Notes: generated from the letters alone by a model not told the origin. Positions 7,713-18,862 are shown, counted from the first letter of the stretch. The stretch is DNA of 64,000 nt from Spinactinospora alkalitolerans (GCF_013408795.1 NZ_JACCCC010000001.1:930001-994000), one strand, 5' to 3'. Numbers and translations are program-made.

Positions 7713-8983
7713 GCCGTGACCTCGGCCCACAGCCCGGGGAAGTCGGGCAGGGTCTTGCCGGTGGTGGCGATGTCCTCCACCTCCACTCCGGGCACCACGA
7801 GCCCGATGACGGCGCCGGAGGTGGCCATCCGGTGGTCGTCGTAGCTGCCGAACACGCCGCCGTGCAGCGGCCGGGGCCGGATCACCAGGCCGTCCGGCAG
7901 CTCCTCGGCGTCGCCGCCCAGGTCGTTGATCTCGCGGACCAGCGCGGCGATCCGGTCGGTCTCGTGCCTGCGCAGGTGCGCGATGCCGGTCAGCCGCGAG
8001 GGCGTCGCCGCCAGCGCGGCCACGGCGGCGACGGTCGGGGTCAGCTCGCCGACCTCGCGCAGGTCGGCGCTGATGCCGCGGATCTCACCGGTGCCGCGCA
8101 GCGTCAGGCCCTCCTCGTCGAACGCGACGTCGCCGCCCATCTCGGCGAAGATCTCCCGCAGCGCGTCGCCGGGCTGGGTGGTGCGCCTCGGCCAGTCCCG
8201 TACCGTCACGCGTCCGCCGGTGAGCAGCGCCGCCGCCAGGAAGGGCGCCGCGTTGGACAGGTCGGGCTCCACCGCGATCTCCGATGCCTTGACGGTGCCG
8301 GGAGCCACCCGCCAGACGTCGGGGACGGAGGTGTCGACCTGCACGCCGGCGGTGCGCAGCATCTCCACCGTCATGTCCAGGTGCGGCTGCGACGGGACGG
8401 GCGCGCCCTCGTGCCGGACCTCCACGCCCTCGGTGAAGCGCGCGCCGCTGAGCAGCAGTGCCGAGACGAACTGCGACGACCCGGAGGCGTCCAGCGTGAC
8501 CGCCCCGCCGCGCACCGCGCCCCGGCTGCGGATGACCAGCGGCAGCGCGCCGCGCCCGCCGTCGTCGACGTCGGCGCCGAGGTGCCGCAGCGCCGCCAGC
8601 AGCGGGCCGACGGGGCGCTCCCTGGCGCGCGGGTCGCCGTCGAACTCCACGTCGCCCGTTGCCAGCGCGGCCAGCGGCGGCACGAAGCGCATCACGGTGC
8701 CGGCGTTGCCCACGTCCACCGACGCCGGGCCGCGCGGCGGCCGCGGATCCACCGACCAGTCGCCGCCGGACTCGCTCACGCCGATCCCCAGTGCGCGCAG
8801 CGCGGCCGCCATCAGGTCGGTGTCGCGGCTGCGCAGCGGGCGCCGCACCACGCCGGGCGTCTCGGACAGCGCCGCCAGGATGAGCGCGCGGTTGGTCATC
8901 GACTTGGAACCCGGCAGGTCGATCGTTGCGTTCACGGGGCGGTCGGCCGTCGGCGCCGACCAGTGCGGTGCGGAGTTGGGCAT
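7709..8983 (-). CDS. aroA: 3-phosphoshikimate 1-carboxyvinyltransferase (EPSP synthase)
   Basis: 424 residues. It transfers the enolpyruvyl group of PEP to shikimate 3-phosphate in aromatic amino-acid synthesis. Visible motifs are [17 protein letters not shown] near the N-terminus, GNAGTVMRF, the substrate-binding [10 protein letters not shown], and the C-terminal [16 protein letters not shown] 8983 is chosen over an upstream TTG because TAACCT ends six bases before it, the leaderless arrangement. rsgA follows with a 4-base overlap. The aroA-rsgA pair is conserved in actinobacteria. Confidence 0.95.
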   Translation of the reverse strand: MPNSAPHWSAPTADRPVNATIDLPGSKSMTNRALILAALSETPGVVRRPLRSRDTDLMAAALRALGIGVSESGGDWSVDPRPPRGPASVDVGNAGTVMRFVPPLAALATGDVEFDGDPRARERPVGPLLAALRHLGADVDDGGRGALPLVIRSRGAVRGGAVTLDASGSSQFVSALLLSGARFTEGVEVRHEGAPVPSQPHLDMTVEMLRTAGVQVDTSVPDVWRVAPGTVKASEIAVEPDLSNAAPFLAAALLTGGRVTVRDWPRRTTQPGDALREIFAEMGGDVAFDEEGLTLRGTGEIRGISADLREVGELTPTVAAVAALAATPSRLTGIAHLRRHETDRIAALVREINDLGGDAEELPDGLVIRPRPLHGGVFGSYDDHRMATSGAVIGLVVPGVEVEDIATTGKTLPDFPGLWAEVTA

Positions 8984-9140
8984 GGTCAAAGGTTAGCCGT
9001 CACGGGCGCGCGGAGGCGCCGGGTGAGGAGGGGCCGGGGAAGGGGCTCAGCGGGAGGGCGCCGTCGCGGGAGGCGGGACGATCGGGGATGCTGAAGGCGT
9101 TGGACGCGTTGCCGGACCACCCGCGACATCGGAGGCAGAA

Positions 9141-9623
9141 GTGGCCGCTAACTCCAAGGAACACCACTACGACGTGCGCGTGCGCTGGACCGGCAACACC
9201 GGTTCGGGCACGACCGGCTACCGCGACTACGCGCGCTCCCACGACATCGAGGTCGCGGGCAAACCCGTGCTCCAGGGGTCGGCCGACCCGTCGTTCCGGG
9301 GCGACGCCGAGCGCTGGAACCCCGAGGAGCTGCTCGTGGCGGCGCTGAGCCAGTGCCACATGCTGTCCTACCTGGCGGTCGCCGTGGCCGCGAAGGTCGA
9401 CGTCGTCGGCTACGAGGACGCGGCGACCGCCACGATGGTGACGAACCCCGACGGATCGGGGCAGTTCACCGAGGTGACCCTGCACCCGGTGGTCACCGTC
9501 GCCGAGCCGGCCATGCTGGAGGCGGCCGAAGCGCTGCACGAGAAGGCGAACTCCGTGTGCTTCATCGCCCGCTCGGTGAACTTCCCCGTCCACCACAGCC
9601 CGACCGCCCACGCGGCGGGCTGA
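9141..9623 (+). CDS. OsmC/Ohr-family peroxiredoxin-like protein
   Basis: 160 residues with the OsmC fold signature and the two redox cysteines in SQCHMLSYL and NSVCFIARSVNFPV. OsmC-family enzymes reduce organic hydroperoxides. GTG 9141 is preceded by GGAGG at the right spacing. Divergent from aroA; the intergenic segment is about 155 bases. It could equally be an OsmC-like protein of other function; the two-Cys arrangement favours a peroxidase. Confidence 0.85.
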   Translation: MAANSKEHHYDVRVRWTGNTGSGTTGYRDYARSHDIEVAGKPVLQGSADPSFRGDAERWNPEELLVAALSQCHMLSYLAVAVAAKVDVVGYEDAATATMVTNPDGSGQFTEVTLHPVVTVAEPAMLEAAEALHEKANSVCFIARSVNFPVHHSPTAHAAG

Positions 9624-9640
9624 GGGGCCGTTCCCGTCGC

Positions 9641-10147
9641 CTAGGACGCGAGCCGGTGCATCTTCTTCCCCGCCTGCCTGCGGGCCTTGGCCGAGCTCCT
9701 GCGGGCGCTGCGCACCGCGTGCTCGGCGTCGTAGACCAGGCGCGGCGGGCGCCGCTTCGGCTCGGTCGCGGCCAGCAGCAGCGCGCCGAGCAGGCTGACG
9801 TCGCGCACCGCCACCGATTGGACCCTGGTGCGCTCTTCGGGGTCTCCGCTGCGGAACGCGCGCACCTCCGCCATGAGGGTCGGCACCGACTGCGCCGCCA
9901 GGACGAGGCAGCTGAGGCGTCCGGCCTTGCCGAGCACCAGCATCGTGCCGCCGGCGACCCCCGCGGCGCCCTGGACGCGGACCACCAGCTCGGGGTCGTC
10001 GGGCAGCCACGAATAGCGTTGCGCGAGCCGGTGCACCGTCGGCGCCAGCTCCTTGGCGCGCGGAGCCGGATCTCGCAGGTTTTCCACCCCGTCCACCAGG
10101 AACGGGACGGCGAGCAAGCGTTGAGCCTGTTTGCGTAGCACTCCCAT
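9641..10147 (-). CDS. DoxX-family membrane protein
   Basis: 168 residues with hydrophobic segments and the DoxX-type opening LLAVPFLVDGVENLRDP, followed by AGGTMLVLGKAGRLSCLVLA. The C-terminus is basic (RRSSAKARRQAGKKMHR). ATG 10147 is preferred because TAGGCG lies eight bases before it; an upstream ATG at 10186 would add 13 residues. DoxX proteins are often linked to thiol/oxidative stress defence. Convergent with osmC. Function unproven. Confidence 0.68.
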   Translation of the reverse strand: MGVLRKQAQRLLAVPFLVDGVENLRDPAPRAKELAPTVHRLAQRYSWLPDDPELVVRVQGAAGVAGGTMLVLGKAGRLSCLVLAAQSVPTLMAEVRAFRSGDPEERTRVQSVAVRDVSLLGALLLAATEPKRRPPRLVYDAEHAVRSARRSSAKARRQAGKKMHRLAS

Positions 10148-10240
10148 GCTCAACGCGCCTACCCGCACCGGGCCGGAAGAATCCATGCCGGCGCCCCACG
10201 ATTCGAAAAGGCGTCAGTGGCCCCCTTTAAGCTGATTGAC

Positions 10241-11107
10241 ATGTGTGGTCGCTACGCGCAGGGACGCAATCGGCACGAGCTGCAGCTCGCGTTCGACTTC
10301 CCGGAGCTCGACGAGTCCGCGGGGGGCGGGGGCGGTCAGCGGTCCTGGCCGCCGCTGGAGGAGCTGGGACCCGACTACAACGTCTCGCCCGGCAAGTTCG
10401 TCTACGCGGTGCTCGGCCCGCCGCCCGGCGGGGCCGGCGCGGACGGGCCGGCCGGACCGCAGCACCTGAGCACCCTGCGCTGGGGCCTCGTGCCGTCCTG
10501 GGCCAAGGACCCCAACGTCGGCTACAAGATGATCAACGCGCGCAGCGAGACGGTCGCGGAGAAGCCGGCCTACCGGGCCGCCTTCGCCCGCCGCCGCTGC
10601 CTGCTCCCGGCCGACGCCTACTACGAGTGGCAGCTCCTGCCCGAGCAGGCCCCCGGCACCGCCGAGGCCGGGACGTCGCCGACCACCGACCCCGGGCACA
10701 AGGCCCGCAAGTCCAGGGCCCGCAAACGCCCGTTCGCCGTGCGCTACGCCGATGACCGCCCGCTGGCACTGGCCGGCCTGTTCGAACGCTGGCGCGACCC
10801 CGAGCGCCCCGAGGAGGACCCGGACGCCTGGCTGTGGAGCTGCGCGGTCATCACCACCGAGGCCGCCCCGCGGTTGAGCCACATCCACGAGCGCATGCCG
10901 GTCGTCGTGCCCCCGTCGCACTGGGGCACCTGGCTCGACCCGGCGGCCGACCTCACCGACCTCCGGTTCGTCATGGACGCCACGCCCGTCACCGAGTTCG
11001 ACGTCTACGAGGTCGACACCGCCGTCAACAGCATCCGCAACAACGGCCCCGAGCTGCTGAACCCCAAGGGCGAGGCCCCGGAGCCCGAGGCGGGGACGCT
11101 GTTTTGA
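10241..11107 (+). CDS. SOS-response-associated peptidase (SRAP/HMCES/YedK family)
   Basis: 288 residues. SRAP proteins form a thiazolidine crosslink with abasic sites in single-stranded DNA through Cys2. The catalytic set is visible: MCGRYAQ with Cys2, DYNVSPG (Asn), YYEW (Glu) and HERMPVVV (His). A longer open frame begins upstream, but the N-terminal Cys must be residue 2 after Met removal, so ATG 10241 is the start. TAAGCT (10228-10233) seven bases before it supports a leaderless message. The family includes M. tuberculosis Rv3226c, also beside aroA. Confidence 0.93.
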   Translation: MCGRYAQGRNRHELQLAFDFPELDESAGGGGGQRSWPPLEELGPDYNVSPGKFVYAVLGPPPGGAGADGPAGPQHLSTLRWGLVPSWAKDPNVGYKMINARSETVAEKPAYRAAFARRRCLLPADAYYEWQLLPEQAPGTAEAGTSPTTDPGHKARKSRARKRPFAVRYADDRPLALAGLFERWRDPERPEEDPDAWLWSCAVITTEAAPRLSHIHERMPVVVPPSHWGTWLDPAADLTDLRFVMDATPVTEFDVYEVDTAVNSIRNNGPELLNPKGEAPEPEAGTLF

Positions 11108-13072
<1,965 letters not shown>

Positions 13073-13090
13073 CGGCCCGGCGCCGCGCGC

Positions 13091-13208
13091 CTGACTGATG
13101 TTCGACGGTCGGGTTCGCACAAGGGGGCGGCTGCCGCAGTGCGCGCGGCGTCGGCGGGCGGCACGGCGGGGCCGGACTCGAAAAGCCCCGCCTCGCCCCG
13201 AGAACGCT
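13091..13208. repeat. Dispersed repeat A, copy 1
   Basis: Matches the segment at 19586-19698. The first 31 bases are identical, and similarity continues with small gaps to a shared CGCCCCG-GAACGC end. It sits between the convergent ends of thiC and the methyltransferase gene. No terminal inverted repeats or coding capacity are evident. Confidence 0.8.
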
Positions 13209-13220
13209 GGTCAAAGCCCG

Positions 13221-13250
13221 CTGAGTCCCGGTCGGCCGACCGGGACTCAG
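13221..13250. terminator. Perfect 30-bp palindrome, bidirectional terminator
   Basis: Two 15-base arms with no spacer (CTGAGTCCCGGTCGG and its complement) lie between the convergent thiC and methyltransferase genes. The right arm contains the methyltransferase stop codon (13247-13249). Confidence 0.75.
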
Positions 13251-14113
13251 GCCGGCTTGACCGCGCTGGCCAGCAGGTGCACGCCCACGTAGTCATCGGA
13301 GTCGGCCGCCTTGAGCTCCATCTCGACCAGGCGGCCCAGGGCGTGCTGGTCGCTGCCCATCACCATCTCCACGGTGGAGGCCGACAGCACCGTCCGGGGC
13401 TTCACCCACTCCAGTTCCAGGCCGGCCTCGGTCAGCAGCTCGGCGAGCTGCTCGGCGGTGAAGCACCGGGTGATGGCACCGTCGGGCCAGGGGACGAGCA
13501 GCACGTCGGCGTTCGAGGCGTAGCTCAGCTCGGGCCAGCAGTCCTGCTCGGCGAGCAGGGCCATGCCCAGCACGACGGAGTCGACGCACAGCAGGGTCCG
13601 CCCGCCCGGCCGCAGCACCCTGGCGATCTCGGCCAGCGACGCCTCGGTGACCAGGTGCTGGGAGAGCACCCGGTTGTCGGCGATCACGCCCTCGAACACC
13701 CCGGTGGCGAAGCTCGACAGGAAGGTGGAGTCGCCGACCACCGAGCGCAGTCGGCCCGGCGGGCGGCGCGGCGGCGCCGGCACGGGCGCGTGCCCGTTGA
13801 CGAGGTTCAGGGTGCGCCGGGGCGCCAGGTCGACGGAGGGCAGCAGCGTCACGACGTCGTGGCCGGCCGCGACCGCGCGCGGCGCGCCGCGGAAGTCGGG
13901 CCCGGAGAGGTCGAGGATGCGCCCGGGCTCACGGGGGAGCCAGCGGGCGAGCTGCGCTCCGGCGACGGCCCAGTAGAACTGCCAGTAGGCCGAGAGCGAA
14001 TCGGTGGTGGCGAAGTGGGCCGCCGTCGAACGGGGCGGCGGCAACTCCGCCGCGGAGTCGGCCGATGACCGGGGCGCCGACAGACGTGCCGCAGAACTGG
14101 AGGACGGTCGCAC
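13247..14113 (-). CDS. SAM-dependent methyltransferase-like protein
   Basis: 288 residues. A Rossmann-like core shows GRILDLSGPDFRG in the motif-I position (less Gly-rich than normal) and AEIARVLRPGGRTLLCVDSV, the post-motif-II signature of class I methyltransferases. The N-terminal 25 residues are Ser/Ala-rich. GTG 14113 is chosen because a GGAGAGGAG ribosome site lies five bases upstream. The substrate is unknown, and the altered motif I leaves catalytic activity open. Divergent from sigR. Confidence 0.7.
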   Translation of the reverse strand: MRPSSSSAARLSAPRSSADSAAELPPPRSTAAHFATTDSLSAYWQFYWAVAGAQLARWLPREPGRILDLSGPDFRGAPRAVAAGHDVVTLLPSVDLAPRRTLNLVNGHAPVPAPPRRPPGRLRSVVGDSTFLSSFATGVFEGVIADNRVLSQHLVTEASLAEIARVLRPGGRTLLCVDSVVLGMALLAEQDCWPELSYASNADVLLVPWPDGAITRCFTAEQLAELLTEAGLELEWVKPRTVLSASTVEMVMGSDQHALGRLVEMELKAADSDDYVGVHLLASAVKPA

Positions 14114-14321
14114 GCACGCTCCTCTCCCCACACACCTTTGCCGGGATTTCTACCCGCACTCTTCCATGCTGCACCTCTTTCGGTGCGGCCGATTGCAGCG
14201 ACGGCCGATGCGGCGGGACCGGCGCGGGTCCGCCGCACCCGCGGAAGGGCTGCGGCACCGGCCCTGCGCGCGGCGCCGGCGGCCCCGGGCGCAGATGCCG
14301 CGGGCCGGTTCCATCATGCCA

Positions 14322-14347
14322 GGAATCACCCGGCGGGGACCGTTGTT
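14322..14347 (+). promoter_or_regulatory. SigR-type promoter of sigR-rsrA
   Basis: GGAAT (14322-14326) and GTT (14345-14347) are exactly 18 bases apart, the consensus for promoters read by SigR/SigH-group ECF sigma factors. It lies about 240 bases before the sigR start, so it fits autoregulation under disulfide stress. Confidence 0.75.
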
Positions 14348-14587
14348 GGCACCGACATCACCTCATGACCGAAGGCTCTCGGGTGGCCCGCGGGGAGAAC
14401 GGGACGCCGGGGGAGCCGGCCGAATGACGAGAGCAAAGGCAGGTCGATGCCGGCTTCAACAGGCTGCTTGCTGGACGGGCCCCCGAGGGGCGCCACGTCG
14501 GGTTTCGGTGTGCGCCGCAAGTCCTCCGCATCGTATGGTGTGGCTACGGTTGCCCCACGGGAGACCAGCACAAGGAGGCCGGCGGGC

Positions 14588-15232
14588 TTGAGTCAGGGCC
14601 AGGAAACAATCGACGAGCGGGGTGCTCGGTTCGAACGGGACGTCATGCCGTTCCTGGACCAGCTGTACTCGGCCGCGTTGCGCATGACCCGCAACCCGGC
14701 CGACGCCGAGGACCTCGTCCAGGAAACGTTCGCGAAGGCGTTCGGTTCGTTCCACCAGTTCAAGGAGGGAACGAACCTCAAGGCGTGGCTTTACCGAATC
14801 CTTACGAACACCTTCATCAACTCCTATCGGAAGAAGCAGCGGGAGCCCAAGCAGGCGGGCACCGAGGACGTCGAGGACTGGCAGTTGGCCCAGGCTGCCT
14901 CGCACTCCTCCAGCGGGCTGAAGTCCGCGGAGGCCGAGGCACTGGAGCACCTGCCCGACAGCGATGTCAAGCGTGCGCTGCAGGAGCTGCCCGAAGACTT
15001 CCGCATCGCGGTGTACCTCGCCGACGTGGAGGGCTTCGCCTACAAGGAAGTGGCCGAGATCATGGAGACGCCGATCGGCACCGTGATGTCTCGACTGCAC
15101 CGCGGCAGACGCCAGCTCCGTTCCATGCTGGAGGAGTACGCGACCGAGCGTGGCTTCCTCTCGCAGGAGGCTCGTGAATCCATGGCCATGGGTGCGGCAA
15201 ATGGTGGGGCAAGTCGGAAGGACCAGCGATGA
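14588..15232 (+). CDS. sigR: ECF sigma factor SigR (SigH group), thiol-oxidative stress
   Basis: 214 residues. Sigma region 2 is seen in [20 protein letters not shown] and region 4 in [20 protein letters not shown] with [12 protein letters not shown]. It directs transcription of thioredoxin and other disulfide-stress genes when released from RsrA. TTG 14588 has AAGGAGG nine bases upstream. An in-frame ATG at 14447 would give a form 47 residues longer, resembling the unstable long isoform described for Streptomyces SigR. It overlaps rsrA by ATGA. The gene is the counterpart of M. tuberculosis sigH. Confidence 0.93.
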   Translation: MSQGQETIDERGARFERDVMPFLDQLYSAALRMTRNPADAEDLVQETFAKAFGSFHQFKEGTNLKAWLYRILTNTFINSYRKKQREPKQAGTEDVEDWQLAQAASHSSSGLKSAEAEALEHLPDSDVKRALQELPEDFRIAVYLADVEGFAYKEVAEIMETPIGTVMSRLHRGRRQLRSMLEEYATERGFLSQEARESMAMGAANGGASRKDQR

Positions 15233-15513
15233 GCTGCGGCAAACCGCACGCTACGCCCTGTAGCGAGGTATTGGCGAAGGTCTACGCCTACATCGACGGC
15301 GAGCTCGAAGAGGCCAACTGCGCGGACATCCGCGTGCACCTCGACGAGTGCGCTCCGTGCCTGGAGGAGTACGGCCTTGAAGAGGTGGTCAAGAAGCTGA
15401 TCGCCAAGCACTGCGGCTGCGACCCCGTTCCGGGGGACCTGCGGGGCAAGGTGCTGACTCGGTTGGAGGCAGCCAGGGCGGACATGCAGATCCGGGAGGC
15501 CCACGCGGAGTAG
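15229..15513 (+). CDS. rsrA: Zinc-binding anti-sigma factor RsrA
   Basis: 94 residues, the normal length for this ZAS-family redox switch. It binds SigR when reduced and releases it when a disulfide forms. The H-x3-C-x2-C motif is HLDECAPC, with an upstream Cys in [16 protein letters not shown]. Another Cys lies in [11 protein letters not shown], and CGC occurs near the C-terminus. Its ATG overlaps the sigR stop codon, giving coupled translation and stoichiometric production. Confidence 0.94.
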   Translation: MSCGKPHATPCSEVLAKVYAYIDGELEEANCADIRVHLDECAPCLEEYGLEEVVKKLIAKHCGCDPVPGDLRGKVLTRLEAARADMQIREAHAE

Positions 15514-15538
15514 GGCGCGGGCACGGCGGAGAGATCTC

Positions 15539-15583
15539 ACGACGGTGGCGGCGACCGGGACGACCGGTCGCCGCCACCGTCGT
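15539..15583 (+). terminator. Terminator after sigR-rsrA
   Basis: A perfect 20-bp stem (15539-15558 with 15564-15583) and five-base loop start 26 bases after the rsrA stop. Confidence 0.85.
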
Positions 15584-16073
15584 TCGTGCTTCTCCGATGC
15601 CGTCGGGGGAGCGCGCACCGATTTCGGTCACCTGTACTCTCGCATCGCGGCGCGAGGTGGATGCGACACGCCCACGGGTGGAGGTCAATTATCGACGGGG
15701 CCTGTACCGTCGCACGGTGACCCGATATATCTTCTGGGAGAGACCCTTGGTCACGTACCGTGATCAGAGTCGGTCGGAAGAGTGAGGTGGGGTCGTGGGC
15801 GGTACCGTGAACGACGCCGTCGCGTGCGGAGTCGAAAACAAATTCGATTGCGGAGAGTTACTGGCGTGAGTACGAATGGGATTCGTATTTCCAGACTCTG
15901 AGAAAGTGTTGCCGTGTTTGTTTCTCACGGTTGGCTCACGGTTCGGGCTATCTCAATGAGCCACCTGTCCAAGACCGCTAAACTGGCCGCTATATCGGCT
16001 GTATGCGGCCATTTCGCGTGCTGTGCCTCGGGGGGTATGTCGCAGGTCACGGCACAGGGAGGGGTGGAATGCT
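15584..16073. promoter_or_regulatory. 490-base intergenic region with several dyads
   Basis: No protein of recognisable kind is encoded. The region is locally less G+C-rich (about 15820-15960). It contains three dyads or repeats: GGTCACG-TAC-CGTGATC (15749-15765, one mismatch), a perfect TACGAAT-GGG-ATTCGTA (15871-15887), and a direct repeat CTCACGGTT spaced 11 bases (15924-15943). It probably holds the promoter and operators of the microprotein/HD-GYP unit. Which factor binds is unknown. Confidence 0.4.
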
Positions 16074-16157
16074 ATGGGTTCACTGCTGGGAAAGCTGGTC
16101 CTGCTACTCGTCGCCATCACTTTGTTCATGGCGTCCAGCCACTGGGTGTGGTGGTAG
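16074..16157 (+). CDS. 27-residue membrane microprotein
   Basis: ATG 16074 is preceded by GGGAGGGG nine bases upstream. The peptide begins MGSLLGK, continues with about 12 hydrophobic residues (LVLLLVAITLFMA) and ends SSHWVWW. The pattern, a Lys followed by one transmembrane helix and a Trp-rich C-terminus, is that of a small membrane protein. It ends 57 bases before the HD-GYP gene, probably on the same transcript. I recognise no family. Confidence 0.5.
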   Translation: MGSLLGKLVLLLVAITLFMASSHWVWW

Positions 16158-16214
16158 AGCGGGATTCTGAAAAGCGGGGCGGACGGCGGATTCGGGAGTG
16201 GAGGTAACGGTAAA

Positions 16215-17567
16215 TTGCGTGCGCTTCCGATCGCCGCGCGGTTGTACATCGGTCTCATCGTTCTCGGTGCCGCCGCCGTCCTGGCTCTCGGCCCCTACGC
16301 CGACATCGACCCCGCCACGCTCATCTTCCTCGTGGTCCTGTTCGTGGTGGCCGAGTCCATCACGACGACACTGGTGGACAACGGCAATACCGGCATCTCC
16401 CCCAGCGCGGCGGTCTCGCTGGCCGCGGTCGTCCTGGTGGGGCCGGTCGGCGCCGCGGTGGTCGGGTTCTCCTCGTGCATCACCCTCAGGCGGCAGAACC
16501 TCGTCAAGCGCCTGTTCAACGGGGCCCAACTCGCCCTCACCAACTACGTCGCCGGCCACGTCTTCCAGTTCCTGGGCGGCGGGCAGGGCGTCCCGCAGGT
16601 CCACGACTTCCCGTGGATCGTCCTGCCGTTCGCCATCGCGCTCCTCTGCCACACCCTGGTCAACGTCGCGCTCATCACCGTCCTGATGTGGTGCCTGGGC
16701 ATCGTGCGGATCCAGCGGCCGCGCAAGGTCCGCTGGCGGCCGCTGGCGACCCTGGAGCTCTCGTCGATCGGCTACAACATGCTCGGCCTGTGCATCGCCG
16801 CGATCTGGAGCGCCATCGGGCCGTTCGCGGTGCTGCTCGTGCTGCTGCCGCTGTTCATCGCCCGCTGGGCCTTCGACCAGTACATCTCCGAACAGCGCGC
16901 GCACGACGCCACCCTCGCCACGCTCTGCCAGGCCGTGGAGACCAAGGACTACTACACCCGCGGCCACTGCATGCGGGTCTCCAGGGCCTCGGGCATGATC
17001 GCCCAGGAACTCGGCATGCACGCCGAACGGGTGCAGACCATCCGCTACGCCGGGATGCTGCACGACGTGGGCAAGCTCGGCGTCCCGACGAAGGTGCTGC
17101 AGAAGTCCGGCGGGCTCACCGAGGAGGAGTTCGCGGCCATCCAGCTCCACCCGATGCGCGGGTACGAGATCGTTCGCGAGATCGGCTTCCTCGATGAGGC
17201 GCTCGCCGGTATCATGCACCACCACGAGCGGATGGACGGGCGCGGCTACCCGATGGGACTGGCGGGCCGGGAGATCCCGGAGTTCGCACGCATCATCTGC
17301 GTCGCCGACGCCTTCGACTGCATGACGTCCACGCGCTCCTACCGCAAGGCCAGGTCCACGGAGGAGGCGATCGCCGAACTGCGCCGCCACGCCGGTCCGC
17401 AGTTCGACCCGAAAATGGTCGATGCGCTGATCAGCGCGGTGAACCGGGACGGGTGGCAGGCTCCCGACGCCGTCGAGCCCCCCGATGACGACATCGCCGA
17501 AGTGGCCCAGCAGGACCACGACGACCCCAGCGTGCCCCTGCGGGTCGCCGGGGAGAGCGAACGATGA
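16215..17567 (+). CDS. Membrane HD-GYP domain protein (probable cyclic-di-GMP phosphodiesterase)
   Basis: 450 residues. The N-terminal 215 residues contain six or so membrane helices (LYIGLIVLGAAAVLALG onward). The C-terminal half is a complete HD-GYP domain: GHCMRVSR, MLHDVGKLGVP, IQLHPMRGYEI, HHERMDGRGYP and VADAFDCMTS, so all metal ligands are in place. The family hydrolyses cyclic-di-GMP to pGpG/GMP. The start is TTG 16215, with GGAGG 11 bases upstream; no in-frame ATG/GTG fits. It overlaps the next gene by ATGA. Confidence 0.88.
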   Translation: MRALPIAARLYIGLIVLGAAAVLALGPYADIDPATLIFLVVLFVVAESITTTLVDNGNTGISPSAAVSLAAVVLVGPVGAAVVGFSSCITLRRQNLVKRLFNGAQLALTNYVAGHVFQFLGGGQGVPQVHDFPWIVLPFAIALLCHTLVNVALITVLMWCLGIVRIQRPRKVRWRPLATLELSSIGYNMLGLCIAAIWSAIGPFAVLLVLLPLFIARWAFDQYISEQRAHDATLATLCQAVETKDYYTRGHCMRVSRASGMIAQELGMHAERVQTIRYAGMLHDVGKLGVPTKVLQKSGGLTEEEFAAIQLHPMRGYEIVREIGFLDEALAGIMHHHERMDGRGYPMGLAGREIPEFARIICVADAFDCMTSTRSYRKARSTEEAIAELRRHAGPQFDPKMVDALISAVNRDGWQAPDAVEPPDDDIAEVAQQDHDDPSVPLRVAGESER

Positions 17568-18862
17568 CGATCCACGGCACGCCGCCGGCCACGCGCAGAG
17601 AAGGCGGGCGGACGCGGCACCGCGTCGATCCGACGCGGCTGCTGCTGATCGCCGTGGCCGCGGGCGGCGCCGCGGCCTCCCTGCTGTGGACGCTGGTCAC
17701 CGGCTTCACCGATGCGCAGGCCGCGCTGGCCTTCGGCGTCCTGGTCGCCCTTGGCGAGCTCGCCCGCATCGCTCTGCCCGGCCAACGCGAGGCCGCGCCG
17801 ATCGCCTCGGCCGGCGCGATCGGCTACACGTTCCTGCTGACCACCGGCGCCGATGCGGCCCACCACTCGGCCTGGCAGGTCATCGCGGTCGTCGCGCTCG
17901 GCCTCGCCCTGGGCGAGCTGCCGCACATCGCCGTCGGCCGCCCGCCCCGCTGGGGCGACCTCGCCCGCCGGCTGCTCATCATCGAGATCATCGCCCTGGC
18001 GTTCCGGCCCTTCACCGACCTGCTGACCACTCCTTCGCCGCACTGGTGGCTGGGGCTGTGCGTGATGGCGGCACTGGTCATGGCCGCCTGGCTGGTCGAC
18101 TCGAGCATCGCGGCCGCCATCAGGGCCGAGCGGCTGCGCACCAGGATCGGCGTGGCGTTCCGCGACGAGCTGCGCGCCCAGATCCCGATCGGCATGGCCA
18201 TCGGTGCGTCCGGCATCCTGATCGCCCTGGCGGCCAGCGTCATGGGTCTGGCGGCCCTGCTGGTGTTCACCGCGCCGCTGCTGGTGACCCAGGTGGCGTT
18301 CCGCCGGTTCGCCGAGATCCGGCTGACCTACCTGCAGACGGTGCGGGCCCTTTCGCGGGTGACCGAGGTCGGCGGCTACGTCGAGACCGGCCACTCGCGC
18401 CGGGTCGGCCGACTGGCCCACGCGGTCGGGTGCGAACTGGGCATGCGCGAGTCCGACCTGCTGGAGCTGGAGTACGCGGCGCTGATGCACGACATCGGGC
18501 AGCTTTCGCTGCGCGACCCGATCCCCAGCGGCGCCACGGTGCTCGCGCCGCCGAGCGAGCAGCGCCGCATCGCCGAGCTGGGATCGGCGGTGATCCGCGA
18601 GACCGGTGTCCTCGACAGCGTCGCCGAGCTGGTGCGCCGGCAGTGCGAGCCGCACGCGGGCGGCGGCGACGGTCCGCCGCCCCTGGGCAGCCGCATCATC
18701 AAGGTCGCCAACGCGTTCGACGACCTCGTGGGGGAGTCCAAGGACCGGGACCGCATCGAGGCCGTCCTGCAGCGCCTGCGGATGGACACCGAGTCGGAGT
18801 ACGACGCCGATGTGGTGGAGGCCCTGGCGCGGGTGCTGAACCGCCCCGCGTCGCACTGGTAG
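17564..18862 (+). CDS. Membrane protein with degenerate HD-GYP-like domain
   Basis: 432 residues with the same plan as its upstream neighbour: about six N-terminal membrane helices, then an HD domain. The HD motif survives (GHSRRVGRL, LMHDIGQLSL), but the Lys after it is Gln, the later His ligand and the whole HHExxDGxGYP block are gone (RRQCEPHAGGGDG in its place), and VADAFD reads VANAFD. It is therefore unlikely to be an active phosphodiesterase. The ATGA overlap with the catalytic paralogue suggests a regulatory or heteromeric partner. The pair looks like an internal duplication. Confidence 0.78.
   Translation: MTIHGTPPATRREGGRTRHRVDPTRLLLIAVAAGGAAASLLWTLVTGFTDAQAALAFGVLVALGELARIALPGQREAAPIASAGAIGYTFLLTTGADAAHHSAWQVIAVVALGLALGELPHIAVGRPPRWGDLARRLLIIEIIALAFRPFTDLLTTPSPHWWLGLCVMAALVMAAWLVDSSIAAAIRAERLRTRIGVAFRDELRAQIPIGMAIGASGILIALAASVMGLAALLVFTAPLLVTQVAFRRFAEIRLTYLQTVRALSRVTEVGGYVETGHSRRVGRLAHAVGCELGMRESDLLELEYAALMHDIGQLSLRDPIPSGATVLAPPSEQRRIAELGSAVIRETGVLDSVAELVRRQCEPHAGGGDGPPPLGSRIIKVANAFDDLVGESKDRDRIEAVLQRLRMDTESEYDADVVEALARVLNRPASHW

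Noticed and set aside
8984-8989. TTG start for aroA upstream of ATG
   Set aside because: The TTG overlaps the spacer after the -10-like element; ATG 8983 gives a leaderless arrangement.
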